DNA of 64,000 nt, taken from Kyrpidia tusciae DSM 2912 (GTDB taxonomy: Bacteria > Bacillota > Bacilli > Kyrpidiales > Kyrpidiaceae). Below the pieces are notes generated by a model, which saw only the letters and a list, made by a program, of their open reading frames with translations, ran no database searches and was not told where the DNA came from. The position numbers were made by a program, and so were the translations under genes. Location: NCBI RefSeq assembly GCF_000092905.1, contig NC_014098.1, forward strand, positions 1,488,001 to 1,552,000, written 5' to 3'. Shown piece after piece: positions 45,076 to 55,635 of the stretch (position 1 is its first letter; each line of letters starts with the position of its first letter).

Positions 45076-45543
45076 GTGGACCCGCAGTGGGAGGAATTGA
45101 TTCACCGTATTCAGGAGGAAAATGATCTTCTGCTCGATGAGATTGAGCGTCTTCTGAAGGAACGGGACGAAGCCATTCGCGCCCTGGAGCAAAAGATCCT
45201 TCTACTGGAACAATTGTTGAACAGCCGGATGACGAGATCCGGGGACGGCGCGGTCCCGGCCCGGGGACAAAACCCGGCGGAGGGACGAGCGAACCGGTCT
45301 CTGGATTCTGGATGGAGGGCCGAGATGCACCCTGGCGAAGACGGCGCTTGGGGGTACCCGGATGGAGGGGAGTTGCCGGGATTCGCGGGCACAGTTTCCC
45401 TATCGATGGAGGAGTGGGCGAAACGCTCCGGCCGGGGAGTCGGGGAGGTTCAACTGATGGCGGCACTCGCCGAGCGGCGCCGACGGCGCGCCACAGGAAC
45501 TCAAAGTGACCAGAAGACGACAACGCCGGATTGCAACGGCTGA
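45076..45543 (+). CDS. Coiled-coil protein at the end of the fla/che operon, unknown
   Basis: 155-residue protein if it starts at GTG 45076, 7 bases after GGAGGAGG; an ATG at 45028 overlapping the previous stop is the alternative. The first 50 residues are a strong coiled coil (WEELIHRIQEENDLLLDEIERLLKERDEAIRALEQKILLLEQLL). A Gly/Pro spacer and a C-terminal helical piece (SMEEWAKRSGRGVGEVQLMAALAERRRRR) follow. In B. subtilis this slot, between sigD and rpsB, holds swrB; any relation is positional only and no membrane helix is visible. The rpsB promoter overlaps its 3' end. Confidence 0.72.
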   Translation: MDPQWEELIHRIQEENDLLLDEIERLLKERDEAIRALEQKILLLEQLLNSRMTRSGDGAVPARGQNPAEGRANRSLDSGWRAEMHPGEDGAWGYPDGGELPGFAGTVSLSMEEWAKRSGRGVGEVQLMAALAERRRRRATGTQSDQKTTTPDCNG

Positions 45544-45560
45544 GATGAATATGCTATAGT
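45531..45560 (+). promoter_or_regulatory. Promoter of the rpsB-tsf transcript
   Basis: TTGCAA (45531-45536), 18-base spacer, TATAGT (45555-45560). The -35 lies in the last codons of the upstream gene. The resulting leader of about 105 bases contains CCCGA (45607-45611) and TCGGG (45622-45626) around GC-rich sequence, a possible S2-responsive hairpin, though this is weakly supported. Confidence 0.7.
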
Positions 45561-45671
45561 TACGTTTGGCACAATTCCACACGTGCGCGGATCAGGCCGG
45601 TGGTGCCCGAAGGGGCCCCGGTCGGGGATGAAGTGTGCGGAGGTGCAAAACCAACTGAGGAGGATCAAGTC

Positions 45672-46367
45672 ATGGCCATTATTTCGATGAAGCAGCTTTT
45701 AGAGGCCGGGGTCCATTTTGGCCACCAAACCCGCCGGTGGAACCCGAAGATGCAAAAGTACATTTTCACGGAGCGCAACGGGATTTATATCATCGATCTG
45801 CAGAAGACAGTGAAAAAGGTCGAAGAGGCTTATCAATTCGTTCGCTCCCTTGCTGAGGAAGGCAAGACCCTGCTTTTTGTGGGAACGAAAAAACAGGCCC
45901 AGGATTCGGTGCGCGAAGAAGCGGAACGATGTGGGATGTTTTATGTCAATCAGCGTTGGTTGGGAGGTACGCTGACCAATTTTCAAACGATACGCCGGCG
46001 GATTGACCGCCTGCACGAGTTGGAGCGGATGGAGGAAGACGGCACTTTTGAGGTGTTGCCAAAAAAAGAGGTTAACCTTTTAAGAAAAGAAAAGGAGCGC
46101 CTGGAGAAGTTTTTGGGCGGGATCAAAGGGATGAAAGATCTGCCCGGAGCTCTGTTCGTCATCGACCCCCGGAAAGAGCGGATTGCCGTGGCGGAGGCGC
46201 GCAAACTCGGGATTCCGATCGTCGCCATCGTGGACACGAACTGCGATCCCGACGAAATTGACTACGTCATCCCAGGCAACGATGATGCCATCCGGGCGGT
46301 GAAACTGCTTACCGCGAAGATGGCGGACGCCGTCCTGGAGGGGAGCCAAGGCGAACAGACCGCGTGA
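45672..46367 (+). CDS. rpsB: 30S ribosomal protein S2
   Basis: Small-subunit ribosomal protein. 231 residues from ATG 45672 behind GAGGAGGATCAAG. It opens [27 protein letters not shown] and carries [48 protein letters not shown] and [22 protein letters not shown], all S2 hallmarks. A terminator-like hairpin separates it from tsf. Confidence 0.98.
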   Translation: MAIISMKQLLEAGVHFGHQTRRWNPKMQKYIFTERNGIYIIDLQKTVKKVEEAYQFVRSLAEEGKTLLFVGTKKQAQDSVREEAERCGMFYVNQRWLGGTLTNFQTIRRRIDRLHELERMEEDGTFEVLPKKEVNLLRKEKERLEKFLGGIKGMKDLPGALFVIDPRKERIAVAEARKLGIPIVAIVDTNCDPDEIDYVIPGNDDAIRAVKLLTAKMADAVLEGSQGEQTA

Positions 46368-46381
46368 TCACAGAGTTCCGA

Positions 46382-46425
46382 GGGTGGTTGAAGAGGGCCG
46401 CCCGCCCCCGTCCACCCTTTTTTTT
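46382..46425 (+). terminator. Terminator or attenuator between rpsB and tsf
   Basis: GGGTGG (46382-46387) pairs with CCACCC (46412-46417), with a GC-rich inner region, followed by eight T. It begins 15 bases after the rpsB stop and ends 40 bases before tsf, so it would set the S2 to EF-Ts ratio by partial termination. Confidence 0.7.
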
Positions 46426-46464
46426 GTGATAATTTCCGATGAACTCGTAAGGAGGAGTGGGATC

Positions 46465-47115
46465 GTGGCGATTACTGCCGCACAGGTGAAAGAATTGAGG
46501 GATCGAACCGGCGCCGGGATGATGGACTGTAAAAGGGCGCTCACCGACGCCGAAGGGGACATGGATAAGGCCATTCAACTGTTGCGGGAGAGAGGACTGG
46601 CGGCCGCCGCGAAAAAGGCCGGTCGGGTGGCAACGGAGGGGTTGGTGGAAGCGTATATTCACGGAGGAGGGCGCATCGGCGTCCTTGTCGAGGTGAACTG
46701 CGAAACGGACTTCGTCGCCAACACCGATGAATTCCGGGGCCTGGTCAAAGACATCGCGATGCAAGTGGCTGCGGCCCGTCCGGAATACGTCCGGCGGGAC
46801 GAGGTTCCCGCCGAGGTGATTGAAAAGGAGAAGTCCATTTACCGCGCCCAGGCCGAGGCGGAAGGAAAGTCGGCGGCCATCGTGGAACGCATGGTGGAGG
46901 GGCGGTTGGAGAAGTTTTTCAAAGAAGCTTGCCTGTTGGAACAACCTTTTATCAAAAATCCCGATATCACGGTTGAACAATTGGTGAAAGAAAAGATCTC
47001 GAAGATCGGGGAGAACATTTCGGTGCGCCGATTCGCCCGTTTTGAACTGGGCGAGGGCTTGGAGAAAAAAGAAGAAAACTTTGCCGAAGAGGTCATGGCT
47101 CAGGTCAAACGGTGA
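46465..47115 (+). CDS. tsf: Elongation factor Ts (short form)
   Basis: Guanine nucleotide exchange factor for EF-Tu. 216 residues from GTG 46465 behind TAAGGAGGAG. N-terminal UBA-like domain [37 protein letters not shown], then [24 protein letters not shown] and the core helices with [33 protein letters not shown]. Length is well below the roughly 290 residues of Bacillus EF-Ts and close to the short Thermus/Thermotoga type, with the second core subdomain reduced. Confidence 0.96.
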   Translation: MAITAAQVKELRDRTGAGMMDCKRALTDAEGDMDKAIQLLRERGLAAAAKKAGRVATEGLVEAYIHGGGRIGVLVEVNCETDFVANTDEFRGLVKDIAMQVAAARPEYVRRDEVPAEVIEKEKSIYRAQAEAEGKSAAIVERMVEGRLEKFFKEACLLEQPFIKNPDITVEQLVKEKISKIGENISVRRFARFELGEGLEKKEENFAEEVMAQVKR

Positions 47116-47175
47116 GGGGCGCCCGACCGCTGGCCGGGGGGGTGCAACCGATAAGTCGGGGTCGAGGTCTGATGA

Positions 47176-48482
<1,307 letters not shown>

Positions 48483-48514
48483 CGGAAAGACGTCCGACGA
48501 AAGGCGTGGGGTGG

Positions 48515-49309
48515 ATGAATCCGAGATGGGGAATGCGAAAGGGTCAACCCGTATCCTCTCTGCACGTGAATCCAGTCAATCTTCCCCGCCACGTGGCCAT
48601 TATCATGGATGGCAACGGGCGGTGGGCGCACCGGCGGGGATTGCCCAGGGTCGCGGGGCACCGCGCGGGGATGAAGGCTGTGAAAGAGGTCACCCGAGCA
48701 GCGGATGAGATCGGGATCCAAGTGTTGACCCTTTACGCGTTCTCGACGGAGAATTGGAAACGGCCTCCTGAAGAAGTGGATTACCTCATGCGACTGCCCC
48801 AAGAGTTTCTGGATCGGGAGTTGCAAGAGTTAGACGAACACGGGGTACGGGTCCGCCTCATCGGGGAGACGGATGGTCTTCCGCCTCACACCCTGCGGGC
48901 GGTGGAGGCGGCCATGGGACGCACTCGGAACAATACGGGTCTCATTCTGAATTTCGCGCTCAACTACGGGGCTCGGGCTGAGTTGGTGAATGCCGTTCGG
49001 TCGATCGCCCGCCGGGTTCAGGACGGGGAACTTGGTCCCGAGGACGTGGACGAAGCCACGATTTCCGCTGCTCTGCAAACGCGGGACCTGCCAGATCCCG
49101 ATCTGTTGATTCGCACCAGCGGAGAACTCAGGATCAGCAATTTTCTATTGTGGCAAATCGCTTATTCCGAACTGTGGTTCACCGAGGTGCTGTGGCCGGA
49201 TTTCACCCGAGAGCATCTGTTCGAAGCCGTCCGAGCTTATCAATCCCGAAAGCGCCGGTTTGGCGGGGTGGGCAGTCTCCCGCCTTCAGATGTGCACAGC
49301 GGACAATAA
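48515..49309 (+). CDS. uppS: Isoprenyl transferase (undecaprenyl diphosphate synthase) UppS
   Basis: Makes the C55 lipid carrier for cell-wall synthesis by cis-condensation of IPP. About 264 residues; the start may be GTG 48506, ATG 48515 or ATG 48533. Conserved motifs: PRHVAIIMDGNGRWAHRRGLPRVAGHRAGM (catalytic Asp in MDGNGRWA), LTLYAFSTENWKRP, NFALNYGARAELVNAVR, DPDLLIRTSGELRISNFLLWQIAYSELWF region. Confidence 0.96.
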   Translation: MNPRWGMRKGQPVSSLHVNPVNLPRHVAIIMDGNGRWAHRRGLPRVAGHRAGMKAVKEVTRAADEIGIQVLTLYAFSTENWKRPPEEVDYLMRLPQEFLDRELQELDEHGVRVRLIGETDGLPPHTLRAVEAAMGRTRNNTGLILNFALNYGARAELVNAVRSIARRVQDGELGPEDVDEATISAALQTRDLPDPDLLIRTSGELRISNFLLWQIAYSELWFTEVLWPDFTREHLFEAVRAYQSRKRRFGGVGSLPPSDVHSGQ

Positions 49310-49322
49310 GGAGTGCGGGAGG

Positions 49323-50147
49323 GTGCTGCGACAGCGTGTTATCACGGCGGTGATCGGCGGCTGCGGATTTTTCGCGATTTTGTATCTCGGTGGGCCTTGG
49401 ATCGTCGTATTTATCGGCATCGTGGCCGCTTTGTCCTTCGGGGAGTGGGTTCGCCTGAAAGGGGTGCCCCTATGGTCCCTCCCCGCCGTCTTGGGCTTTG
49501 TTGCGCTGGAGGGCATTTTTTTCTTAACCGGCAGCGAAGGGGGACTGCTGCAGTGGGTTTGGCCGGGAAGTGTCGGGTTTGATCTCGACGAGGCGGTATG
49601 GGTGGTGGTGGTCCTCTTTGTTCTGATTCCGGTATTGATCCGGAACGAACAAACGGTATTAGATACTGCGTTTATTCTCCTCGGTGTATTGTATCTGGGG
49701 ATCTTTTTTAGGGATTTTACGTGGCTCCGCCTGTCCGGGGAACACGGGCTGGCGGTGTGTACCCTTGTGCTGTTATCCGTTTGGGCCACAGACAGCGCCG
49801 CCTATTTTGTGGGCAGACGCGTGAAGGGACCGAAGCTCGCTCCGATCCTCAGCCCCAATAAAACCTTGAGTGGGAGCGCAGCGGGGATTTTAATTTCTCC
49901 GGTGCCCGCGCTGGTGTTTTTCGCCGCCGACATCCGGCCCTATTCCTTGCCGGGCATGGTGGTCCTTGGGATGGTGGCCTCTTTGGCCGGTCAGGTGGGG
50001 GATCTGGCGGAGTCCGCGGTGAAGAGGGCATTCGGCGCCAAAGATTCCGGAAACCTGCTCCCCGGCCATGGCGGTGTGCTGGACCGGTTCGACAGTTTGT
50101 TGCTGGCGGGTTCGGTGGCTTATCATCTTCTGGGGTATTTGCGTTAA
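49323..50147 (+). CDS. cdsA: Phosphatidate cytidylyltransferase CdsA
   Basis: Integral membrane enzyme making CDP-diacylglycerol. 274 residues from GTG 49323 behind AAGGAG; longer frame versions overlap uppS. About seven hydrophobic helices. The family signature lies at the C-terminus: SLAGQVGDLAESAVKRAFGAKDSGNLLPGHGGVLDRFDSLLLAG (about 220-263), preceded by WATDSAAYFVGRRVKGPKLAPILSPNKTLSG. A terminator follows. Confidence 0.96.
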   Translation: MLRQRVITAVIGGCGFFAILYLGGPWIVVFIGIVAALSFGEWVRLKGVPLWSLPAVLGFVALEGIFFLTGSEGGLLQWVWPGSVGFDLDEAVWVVVVLFVLIPVLIRNEQTVLDTAFILLGVLYLGIFFRDFTWLRLSGEHGLAVCTLVLLSVWATDSAAYFVGRRVKGPKLAPILSPNKTLSGSAAGILISPVPALVFFAADIRPYSLPGMVVLGMVASLAGQVGDLAESAVKRAFGAKDSGNLLPGHGGVLDRFDSLLLAGSVAYHLLGYLR

Positions 50148-50190
50148 CACCGGGCGGGGCCATTGCCTCAACGGGTGCACGATGATCATG

Positions 50191-50222
50191 ACCGGGATCC
50201 CGGATGGGAGGCCGGTTTTTTT
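50191..50222 (+). terminator. Terminator after cdsA
   Basis: ACCGG (50191-50195) pairs with CCGGT (50212-50216), with inner CCC/GGG pairs, followed by TTTTTTT. It lies 43 bases after cdsA, so dxr may have its own promoter; TGTTACACT (50282-50290) is an extended -10 candidate without a clear -35. Confidence 0.7.
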
Positions 50223-50347
50223 GTCGTGATTTTTGTCGTAATTTTTGCCGCTTCCCCATGGTGGAGCCGGGGAAACGGCTGTGTTACACTGTAGAGTACA
50301 GGCGGATCAGAATGACTTGCCAACCGACCTGTCGTTGGGGTGAAGGA

Positions 50348-51517
50348 ATGAGCAAAGGCGTAGCGATACTTGGATCGACGGGTTCTATCGGTCGCAATAC
50401 GCTTCGGGTCATAGCTGCCCAACCGGACCGCTTTACAATCAAAGCCTTGGGGGCTGGGCGGAACGTGGATCGATTGGTGGACCAGGTGCACCGGTTTCAT
50501 CCGGAGTTGGTGGCCGTGACGGATGCGCGAACCGCCGAGGAAGTCAAAGCGAGGGTTCCGGCCGGGGTGAAGGTGTATTGGGGAGAAGAAGGGCTAACCT
50601 CCGTCGCCACCCATCCCGGGGCCCAGATCGTGGTATCCGCTTTGGTGGGATTTGTGGGGTTGGTCCCCACCTTGCGGGCGATTCGGCAAGGCAAACGTAT
50701 CGCCCTGGCCAACAAGGAAACCTTGGTGGCTGCGGGAGAGTTGGTCATGAATGAAGTTCGCCGCTGGGGCGCCGAGCTCCTGCCGGTGGACAGCGAGCAT
50801 TCGGCGATTTTTCAGTGTCTGAACGGAGAGAGGACCCCGGAGCCGGCGCGCCTGTGGCTCACCGCGTCCGGGGGCGCCCTCAGGGATTGGACCCGGGGAC
50901 GGATGGAACGCGCCCAGGTTTCGGACGTTCTTCATCATCCCAACTGGACAATGGGTCATAAAATTACCGTAGATTCGGCTACCCTGATGAATAAAGGCCT
51001 GGAGGTCATCGAAGCCCATTGGTTGTTCGGCGTTCCTTACGAGCAGATCGAAGTGGTGATTCACCCCGAGAGCATTGTCCACTCGGCGGTGGAGTTCGTG
51101 GATGGTTCCCTGGTGGCCCAGATGGCCATTCCTGACATGCGCATTCCGATCCAGTACGCTCTGTCTTTCCCGGAGAGATGGCCGGGGGCGGTGGAATCCC
51201 TGCGTTTAACCGAGATCGGGAGCTTGCATTTTCATCCTCCGGATTGGGATAGATTTCCCTGTCTCAGTTACGCCTATGAAGCGGGGAAAAGCGGGGGCAC
51301 GATGCCGGCTGTGCTGAACGCCGCAAACGAGGTGGCGGTGGAATGGTTTTTGCGCGGCCGAATCCCGTTTCTCGCCATTGAGGAAACGGTCCGTCGAGTA
51401 ATGGACATGCACGATCCCGTCCCCCACCCGGATCTCGAAGCGATTGTGCAGGCGGATGCGTGGGCCCGCAAAACCGCCTCCTGTGTGGCGGAAAAGGAAA
51501 GGTGGCACGTTGAATGA
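50348..51517 (+). CDS. dxr: 1-deoxy-D-xylulose 5-phosphate reductoisomerase
   Basis: Second step of the MEP isoprenoid pathway. 389 residues from ATG 50348 behind GGGGTGAAGGA. NADPH-binding start MSKGVAILGSTGSIGRNTLRVI, then ALANKETLVAAGELVM, metal and substrate motifs LLPVDSEHSAIFQCL, LTASGGALRD, HPNWTMGHKITVDSATLMNKGLEVIEAHWLFG and ALNAANEVAVEWFL. rseP overlaps its stop by 4 bases. Confidence 0.97.
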   Translation: MSKGVAILGSTGSIGRNTLRVIAAQPDRFTIKALGAGRNVDRLVDQVHRFHPELVAVTDARTAEEVKARVPAGVKVYWGEEGLTSVATHPGAQIVVSALVGFVGLVPTLRAIRQGKRIALANKETLVAAGELVMNEVRRWGAELLPVDSEHSAIFQCLNGERTPEPARLWLTASGGALRDWTRGRMERAQVSDVLHHPNWTMGHKITVDSATLMNKGLEVIEAHWLFGVPYEQIEVVIHPESIVHSAVEFVDGSLVAQMAIPDMRIPIQYALSFPERWPGAVESLRLTEIGSLHFHPPDWDRFPCLSYAYEAGKSGGTMPAVLNAANEVAVEWFLRGRIPFLAIEETVRRVMDMHDPVPHPDLEAIVQADAWARKTASCVAEKERWHVE

Positions 51518-52752
51518 TCGGCGGTGTCCAAACGGCTGTGGCGGCGATCGTGATTTTCCTGTTGCTGGTGGTTTTCCATGAGTTCGGGCACTTCTATGTG
51601 GCGAAACTGGTGGGGATTTTTGTTCGGGAGTTCGCCGTGGGCTTCGGACCTAAACTTTTCAGCCGCCGGTGGGGAGAAACGGTCTATTCGTTACGGGCCC
51701 TCCCCCTCGGAGGGTTTGTCAATATGGCTGGGGAGGGGCCGGAGGATTACGGTTTGGAATCGGGGAAAACCATCGCCGTGCGCCTCGATGAGGCAGGACA
51801 GGTCGAGGATTTTGGCGATCCCCGGGCGGTGGGCCAGGCGGACTTTGTGGGGCGCCTGGTCTCCGGACCGAGCCGTGACGATTACTCTTTGCGCATTGAG
51901 GGAGAGGACGGAACCCGGCGATACGCCTTAGGGCCAGGGGCGGTACTTCACACCGAAGGCGGCGCGATTCCCTTGGCTCCCTACGATCGGCAATTCATGG
52001 GAAAACCGGTTTGGGCCCGGGCGGCGACGATTTTTGCGGGGCCACTCATGAATTTTGTTTTGGCGGCGGTGATTTTCGCCGTCTACTTCACGATTGCCGG
52101 CGTGCCATCGGGGCCGGATGTGGCCAAGGTTCTGCCGGATTCCCCGGCCATTCGGGCGGGCATCCAGCCGGGAGACCACATCGCCGGCGTAAACGGCGAG
52201 CCGATCGACTCTTGGGATCAGCTTGTTAAGACCGTGCAGTCCCGGCCCGACCAGCGGGTGGTCCTCGATGTCATCCGGGGCAATCAGCATTTGCAAGTCG
52301 CGGTGACTCCGGAGGTCCGCGGCGGGGTCGGGGTGATCGGAATCAGCCCGGTACTGGTCCATAACCCCTTGGCGTCCATTGGGCTCGGGATTAAACAGAC
52401 CTGGGATATCTCTGTTCAGATTGTGCAGGCCTTCGGCCGAATGATCACCGGGACCCTGGCGCCCGAAGTGGCCGGGCCGGTGGGGATCGTGGCGATGATC
52501 GGGGAACAGACCCGGGAGGGCCTGATGAATCTGTTGACCTTGACGGCCCTGTTGAGCATTAACTTGGGGATCATCAACTTGTTGCCCATTCCCGCCCTTG
52601 ATGGCAGCCGATTGGTGTTTCTGTTGGTCGAAACGGTGCGGGGCCGGCCGGTGGACCCCCAAAAGGAGAGCATGGTGCATCTGGTCGGGTTTGCCCTGTT
52701 GATGGTCATCGTGGTCCTGGTGACGTACAAAGATGTGACGCGACTGTTTTAG
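51514..52752 (+). CDS. rseP: Site-2 intramembrane zinc metalloprotease RseP (RasP)
   Basis: Cleaves membrane-bound regulatory proteins and signal-peptide remnants. 412 residues. First membrane helix carries VVFHEFGHF (His22, Glu23, His26); the second zinc site is in the C-terminal helix with INLLPIPALDGSRL. One PDZ domain lies around 200-275 (VLPDSPAIRAGIQPGDHIAGVNGEPIDSWDQLV). A 70-residue insert follows the first conserved block (GLESGKTIAVRLDEAGQV to YALGPG). Precedes ispG and proS as in Bacillus. Confidence 0.95.
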   Translation: MIGGVQTAVAAIVIFLLLVVFHEFGHFYVAKLVGIFVREFAVGFGPKLFSRRWGETVYSLRALPLGGFVNMAGEGPEDYGLESGKTIAVRLDEAGQVEDFGDPRAVGQADFVGRLVSGPSRDDYSLRIEGEDGTRRYALGPGAVLHTEGGAIPLAPYDRQFMGKPVWARAATIFAGPLMNFVLAAVIFAVYFTIAGVPSGPDVAKVLPDSPAIRAGIQPGDHIAGVNGEPIDSWDQLVKTVQSRPDQRVVLDVIRGNQHLQVAVTPEVRGGVGVIGISPVLVHNPLASIGLGIKQTWDISVQIVQAFGRMITGTLAPEVAGPVGIVAMIGEQTREGLMNLLTLTALLSINLGIINLLPIPALDGSRLVFLLVETVRGRPVDPQKESMVHLVGFALLMVIVVLVTYKDVTRLF

Positions 52753-52785
52753 GGTCGGGGGGCATCGGAGAAGAGGGGAGACAGC

Positions 52786-53865
52786 ATGGTGAGAAGGGAA
52801 CACACCCGCCCGGTGCGGGTGCGGGACGTCCAGATCGGCGGAAGCGACCGGGTGGTCATCCAGTCGATGACCACCACGGACACCCGGGATGTCCAAGGAA
52901 CTCTGGATCAGATCCTGAGGCTGGAGGAAGCCGGCTGCCAAATCGTGCGCCTCGCCGTGCCCGACATGCGGGCCGCCGAGGCGCTCGGGGAGATCCGCAA
53001 GGGAACGGATATGCCCCTGGTGGCAGACATTCATTTTGACTGGCGCCTGGCGCTTACGGCGATTCGGAACGGCGTGGACAAGGTTCGCATCAATCCCGGG
53101 AATATCGGCTCGGCGGACAAAGTCCGGGAAGTGGTCCGGGCGGCCAAGGACCGGGGAATCCCCATTCGAATCGGTGTCAATTCCGGATCTGTGGAGCGCC
53201 ATCTCCTCGAAAAGTACGGCTATCCCAGTGCCGAGGCCATGGTGGAAAGCGCCCTGGGTCACGTGCGGATCCTGGAGGAGCACGGATTTTACGACATTGT
53301 GATTTCGCTCAAATCCACCGATGTGCCCACGGCGATCCGGGCCTATGAGATCATGGCCGAGCGGGTGGAGTATCCGTTGCATGTCGGGATTACTGAAGCG
53401 GGCACCGTTTTCGCCGGAAGCATCAAATCCGCGGTGGGCATCGGTGCGGTTCTCGCCAAGGGCATCGGCGATACTCTCCGAGTTTCCCTCACCGGAGATC
53501 CGGTGGAAGAGGTGAGGGTGGCCAAAGAAATTTTAAAATCCCTCGGGATTGCGGCGGACAGCCCGGTCATCGTGTCTTGTCCTACCTGCGGGCGTTGCGC
53601 CATCGACTTGATCGGGATCGCGAACCGGGTCGAAGGGGAAATCGCGGACCTGAAGGTGCCGCTGAAAGTGGCGGTGATGGGATGCGCGGTGAACGGCCCG
53701 GGCGAGGCCCGGGAGGCGGACATCGGAATTGCGGGCGGCCGGGGCGAAGGACTCTTGTTCAAAAAAGGGGAGGTCGTCCGGAAGGTTGCAGAAGATCAGA
53801 TCGTGGACGTCCTGCTGGCAGAGATCCGGGAAATGGCCGCCCGGAAAGAGCAGGATCGGAGGTAA
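52786..53865 (+). CDS. ispG: 4-hydroxy-3-methylbut-2-enyl diphosphate synthase IspG
   Basis: Iron-sulfur enzyme of the MEP pathway. 359 residues from ATG 52786. TIM-barrel part opens [31 protein letters not shown]; cluster ligands are in SCPTCGRC (two Cys) and [22 protein letters not shown] (third Cys and Glu). With dxr two genes upstream, it shows that isoprenoids are made by the MEP route. Confidence 0.97.
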   Translation: MVRREHTRPVRVRDVQIGGSDRVVIQSMTTTDTRDVQGTLDQILRLEEAGCQIVRLAVPDMRAAEALGEIRKGTDMPLVADIHFDWRLALTAIRNGVDKVRINPGNIGSADKVREVVRAAKDRGIPIRIGVNSGSVERHLLEKYGYPSAEAMVESALGHVRILEEHGFYDIVISLKSTDVPTAIRAYEIMAERVEYPLHVGITEAGTVFAGSIKSAVGIGAVLAKGIGDTLRVSLTGDPVEEVRVAKEILKSLGIAADSPVIVSCPTCGRCAIDLIGIANRVEGEIADLKVPLKVAVMGCAVNGPGEAREADIGIAGGRGEGLLFKKGEVVRKVAEDQIVDVLLAEIREMAARKEQDRR

Positions 53866-53886
53866 AGGAAAGATGGAGGTCGTTCG

Positions 53887-55590
53887 ATGAGACAAAGTCA
53901 CTTTTTTGTTCAAACTTTAAGGGAGGTGCCGGCCGAGGCCGAGGTGCCCAGTCACCGGCTGATGCTCCGGGCGGGGATGATTCGCCAGGTGGTGTCCGGC
54001 GTCTATTCATACCTTCCCCTCGGGTACCGCGTCTTGCGCAAAATCGAAGCCATCGTCCGGGAGGAGATGGACCGGGCGGGGGCACAGGAAGTTCTGCTCC
54101 CCGCGGTCCAACCCGCCTCCTTGTGGCAAGAGTCCGGTCGCTGGGACGATTACGGGAAGGAGTTACTCCGCTTCGAGGACAGGCACCAACGGATGTTGGT
54201 ACTGGGACCGACCCATGAAGAGGTCATCACCGATTTGGTGCGCACGGAGGTCCGGTCCTACCGCCAATTGCCCATGACCTTGTATCAGATTCAAACCAAA
54301 TTTAGAGACGAAGTTCGTCCCCGGTTCGGGGTGATGCGGGCCCGGGAGTTTATCATGAAAGATGCTTATTCCTTCGATGTCGACGAAGAAGGTCTGGATC
54401 GGAGCTATCGGGCGATGTATCAGGCCTATGAGCAGATTTTCCGCCGCTGTGGCCTGGAATTCCGCGTCGTACAAGCCGATCCCGGGGCGATTGGCGGAGA
54501 AGGGGGAAGCCACGAATTCATGGTGCTCTCCGAGGTGGGGGAGGACACGATCCTCGTCTGCCCGGCCTGCGATTACGCGGCCAACGTGGAGCTGGCATCG
54601 GGAAAGGTGGCCGGCGAAGACGGGCGAAGGTCAGTGTCCGAAAAGGAGCGGTTTCTCACCCCCGGCGCCAAGACGATCGAAGAACTTCGGGACAGATATG
54701 GCCTCGACCCGGAGACCATCATTAAAGTCCTGGTCTATCGGGCAGACGACCGCCCTGTAGCGGTGGCGATTCGGGGCAACGACGAGGTCAACGAGGTGAA
54801 ATTGAAGCGGCTTCTCGGGGCCCGGCGCGTGGAATTGGCCGACGAGGAGACAGTGAGGGCGCTCACCGGAACCGGGTTCGGGAGCGTCGGGCCGATGAAT
54901 TTGAACATGCCTTTGGTGGTGGATGATGCCGTGGCGTCGATGCCCGAAGGGGTCGCTGGGGGCAATGAGCCGGATGTCCATTATCGCCACGTGGTTCCCG
55001 GTCGAGACTTCAACTGGGATAGCCGGGGAGACATCCGGACGGCCCGGGCGGGGGACAGATGTGTACGGTGCGGGGCGCCCTTAGAAGAATACCGGGGAAT
55101 TGAAGTGGGTCACGTGTTTAAACTGGGCACCAAGTACAGCGAAGCCCTGTCCGCCTCGTTTCTCGATGAACGAGGTGTTCAGCGCCCGGTGATCATGGGT
55201 TGTTACGGGATCGGCGTGTCCCGGCTGATCGCCGCTGCGGTGGAGCAGCACCACGACGACAAAGGGATCATGTGGCCGATGCCTATCGCACCTTTTCACG
55301 TTCACGTGCTTCCGGTGAATCTCAAGGATGCGGCCCAGCGGGATGCGGCCGAACAGCTGTGCACCCGTTTGGAAGATGCCGGTATCGAAGTCCTGTTGGA
55401 CGACCGGGATGAGCGGCCCGGTGTCAAGTTTAATGATGCCGATCTGATGGGGATACCGATTCAACTCATCGTCGGAAAGCGAATCTCCGAAGGACTGGTG
55501 GAGATGAAACGGCGCAAGACTGGCGAAGTCACCTTATTGTCTCCGGACGAGGCCGTGCGGGCGGCGGTAGAGGCCGTTCGCAGCGTATGA
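53887..55590 (+). CDS. proS: Prolyl-tRNA synthetase
   Basis: Class II synthetase, bacterial type with editing domain. 567 residues from ATG 53887 behind TGGAGG. Motif 1 includes GVYSYLPLGYRVLRKIEAIVREEMDRAGAQEVLLP, motif 2 FRDEVRPRFGVMRAREFIMKDAYSFD, motif 3 MGCYGIGVSRLIAAAVEQHHD. The inserted YbaK-like editing domain spans about 225-385, and the anticodon-binding domain is at the C-terminus. Confidence 0.97.
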   Translation: MRQSHFFVQTLREVPAEAEVPSHRLMLRAGMIRQVVSGVYSYLPLGYRVLRKIEAIVREEMDRAGAQEVLLPAVQPASLWQESGRWDDYGKELLRFEDRHQRMLVLGPTHEEVITDLVRTEVRSYRQLPMTLYQIQTKFRDEVRPRFGVMRAREFIMKDAYSFDVDEEGLDRSYRAMYQAYEQIFRRCGLEFRVVQADPGAIGGEGGSHEFMVLSEVGEDTILVCPACDYAANVELASGKVAGEDGRRSVSEKERFLTPGAKTIEELRDRYGLDPETIIKVLVYRADDRPVAVAIRGNDEVNEVKLKRLLGARRVELADEETVRALTGTGFGSVGPMNLNMPLVVDDAVASMPEGVAGGNEPDVHYRHVVPGRDFNWDSRGDIRTARAGDRCVRCGAPLEEYRGIEVGHVFKLGTKYSEALSASFLDERGVQRPVIMGCYGIGVSRLIAAAVEQHHDDKGIMWPMPIAPFHVHVLPVNLKDAAQRDAAEQLCTRLEDAGIEVLLDDRDERPGVKFNDADLMGIPIQLIVGKRISEGLVEMKRRKTGEVTLLSPDEAVRAAVEAVRSV

Positions 55591-55635
55591 GCGAACGCCG
55601 CGGGCCGGTGAAAACCTCCGAAGGGGGAGTCCGGG

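Noticed and set aside
51928-53382. 484-residue open frame antisense to rseP and ispG
   Set aside because: His/Asp/Arg-rich shadow translation over two strongly conserved genes; no independent start signal.
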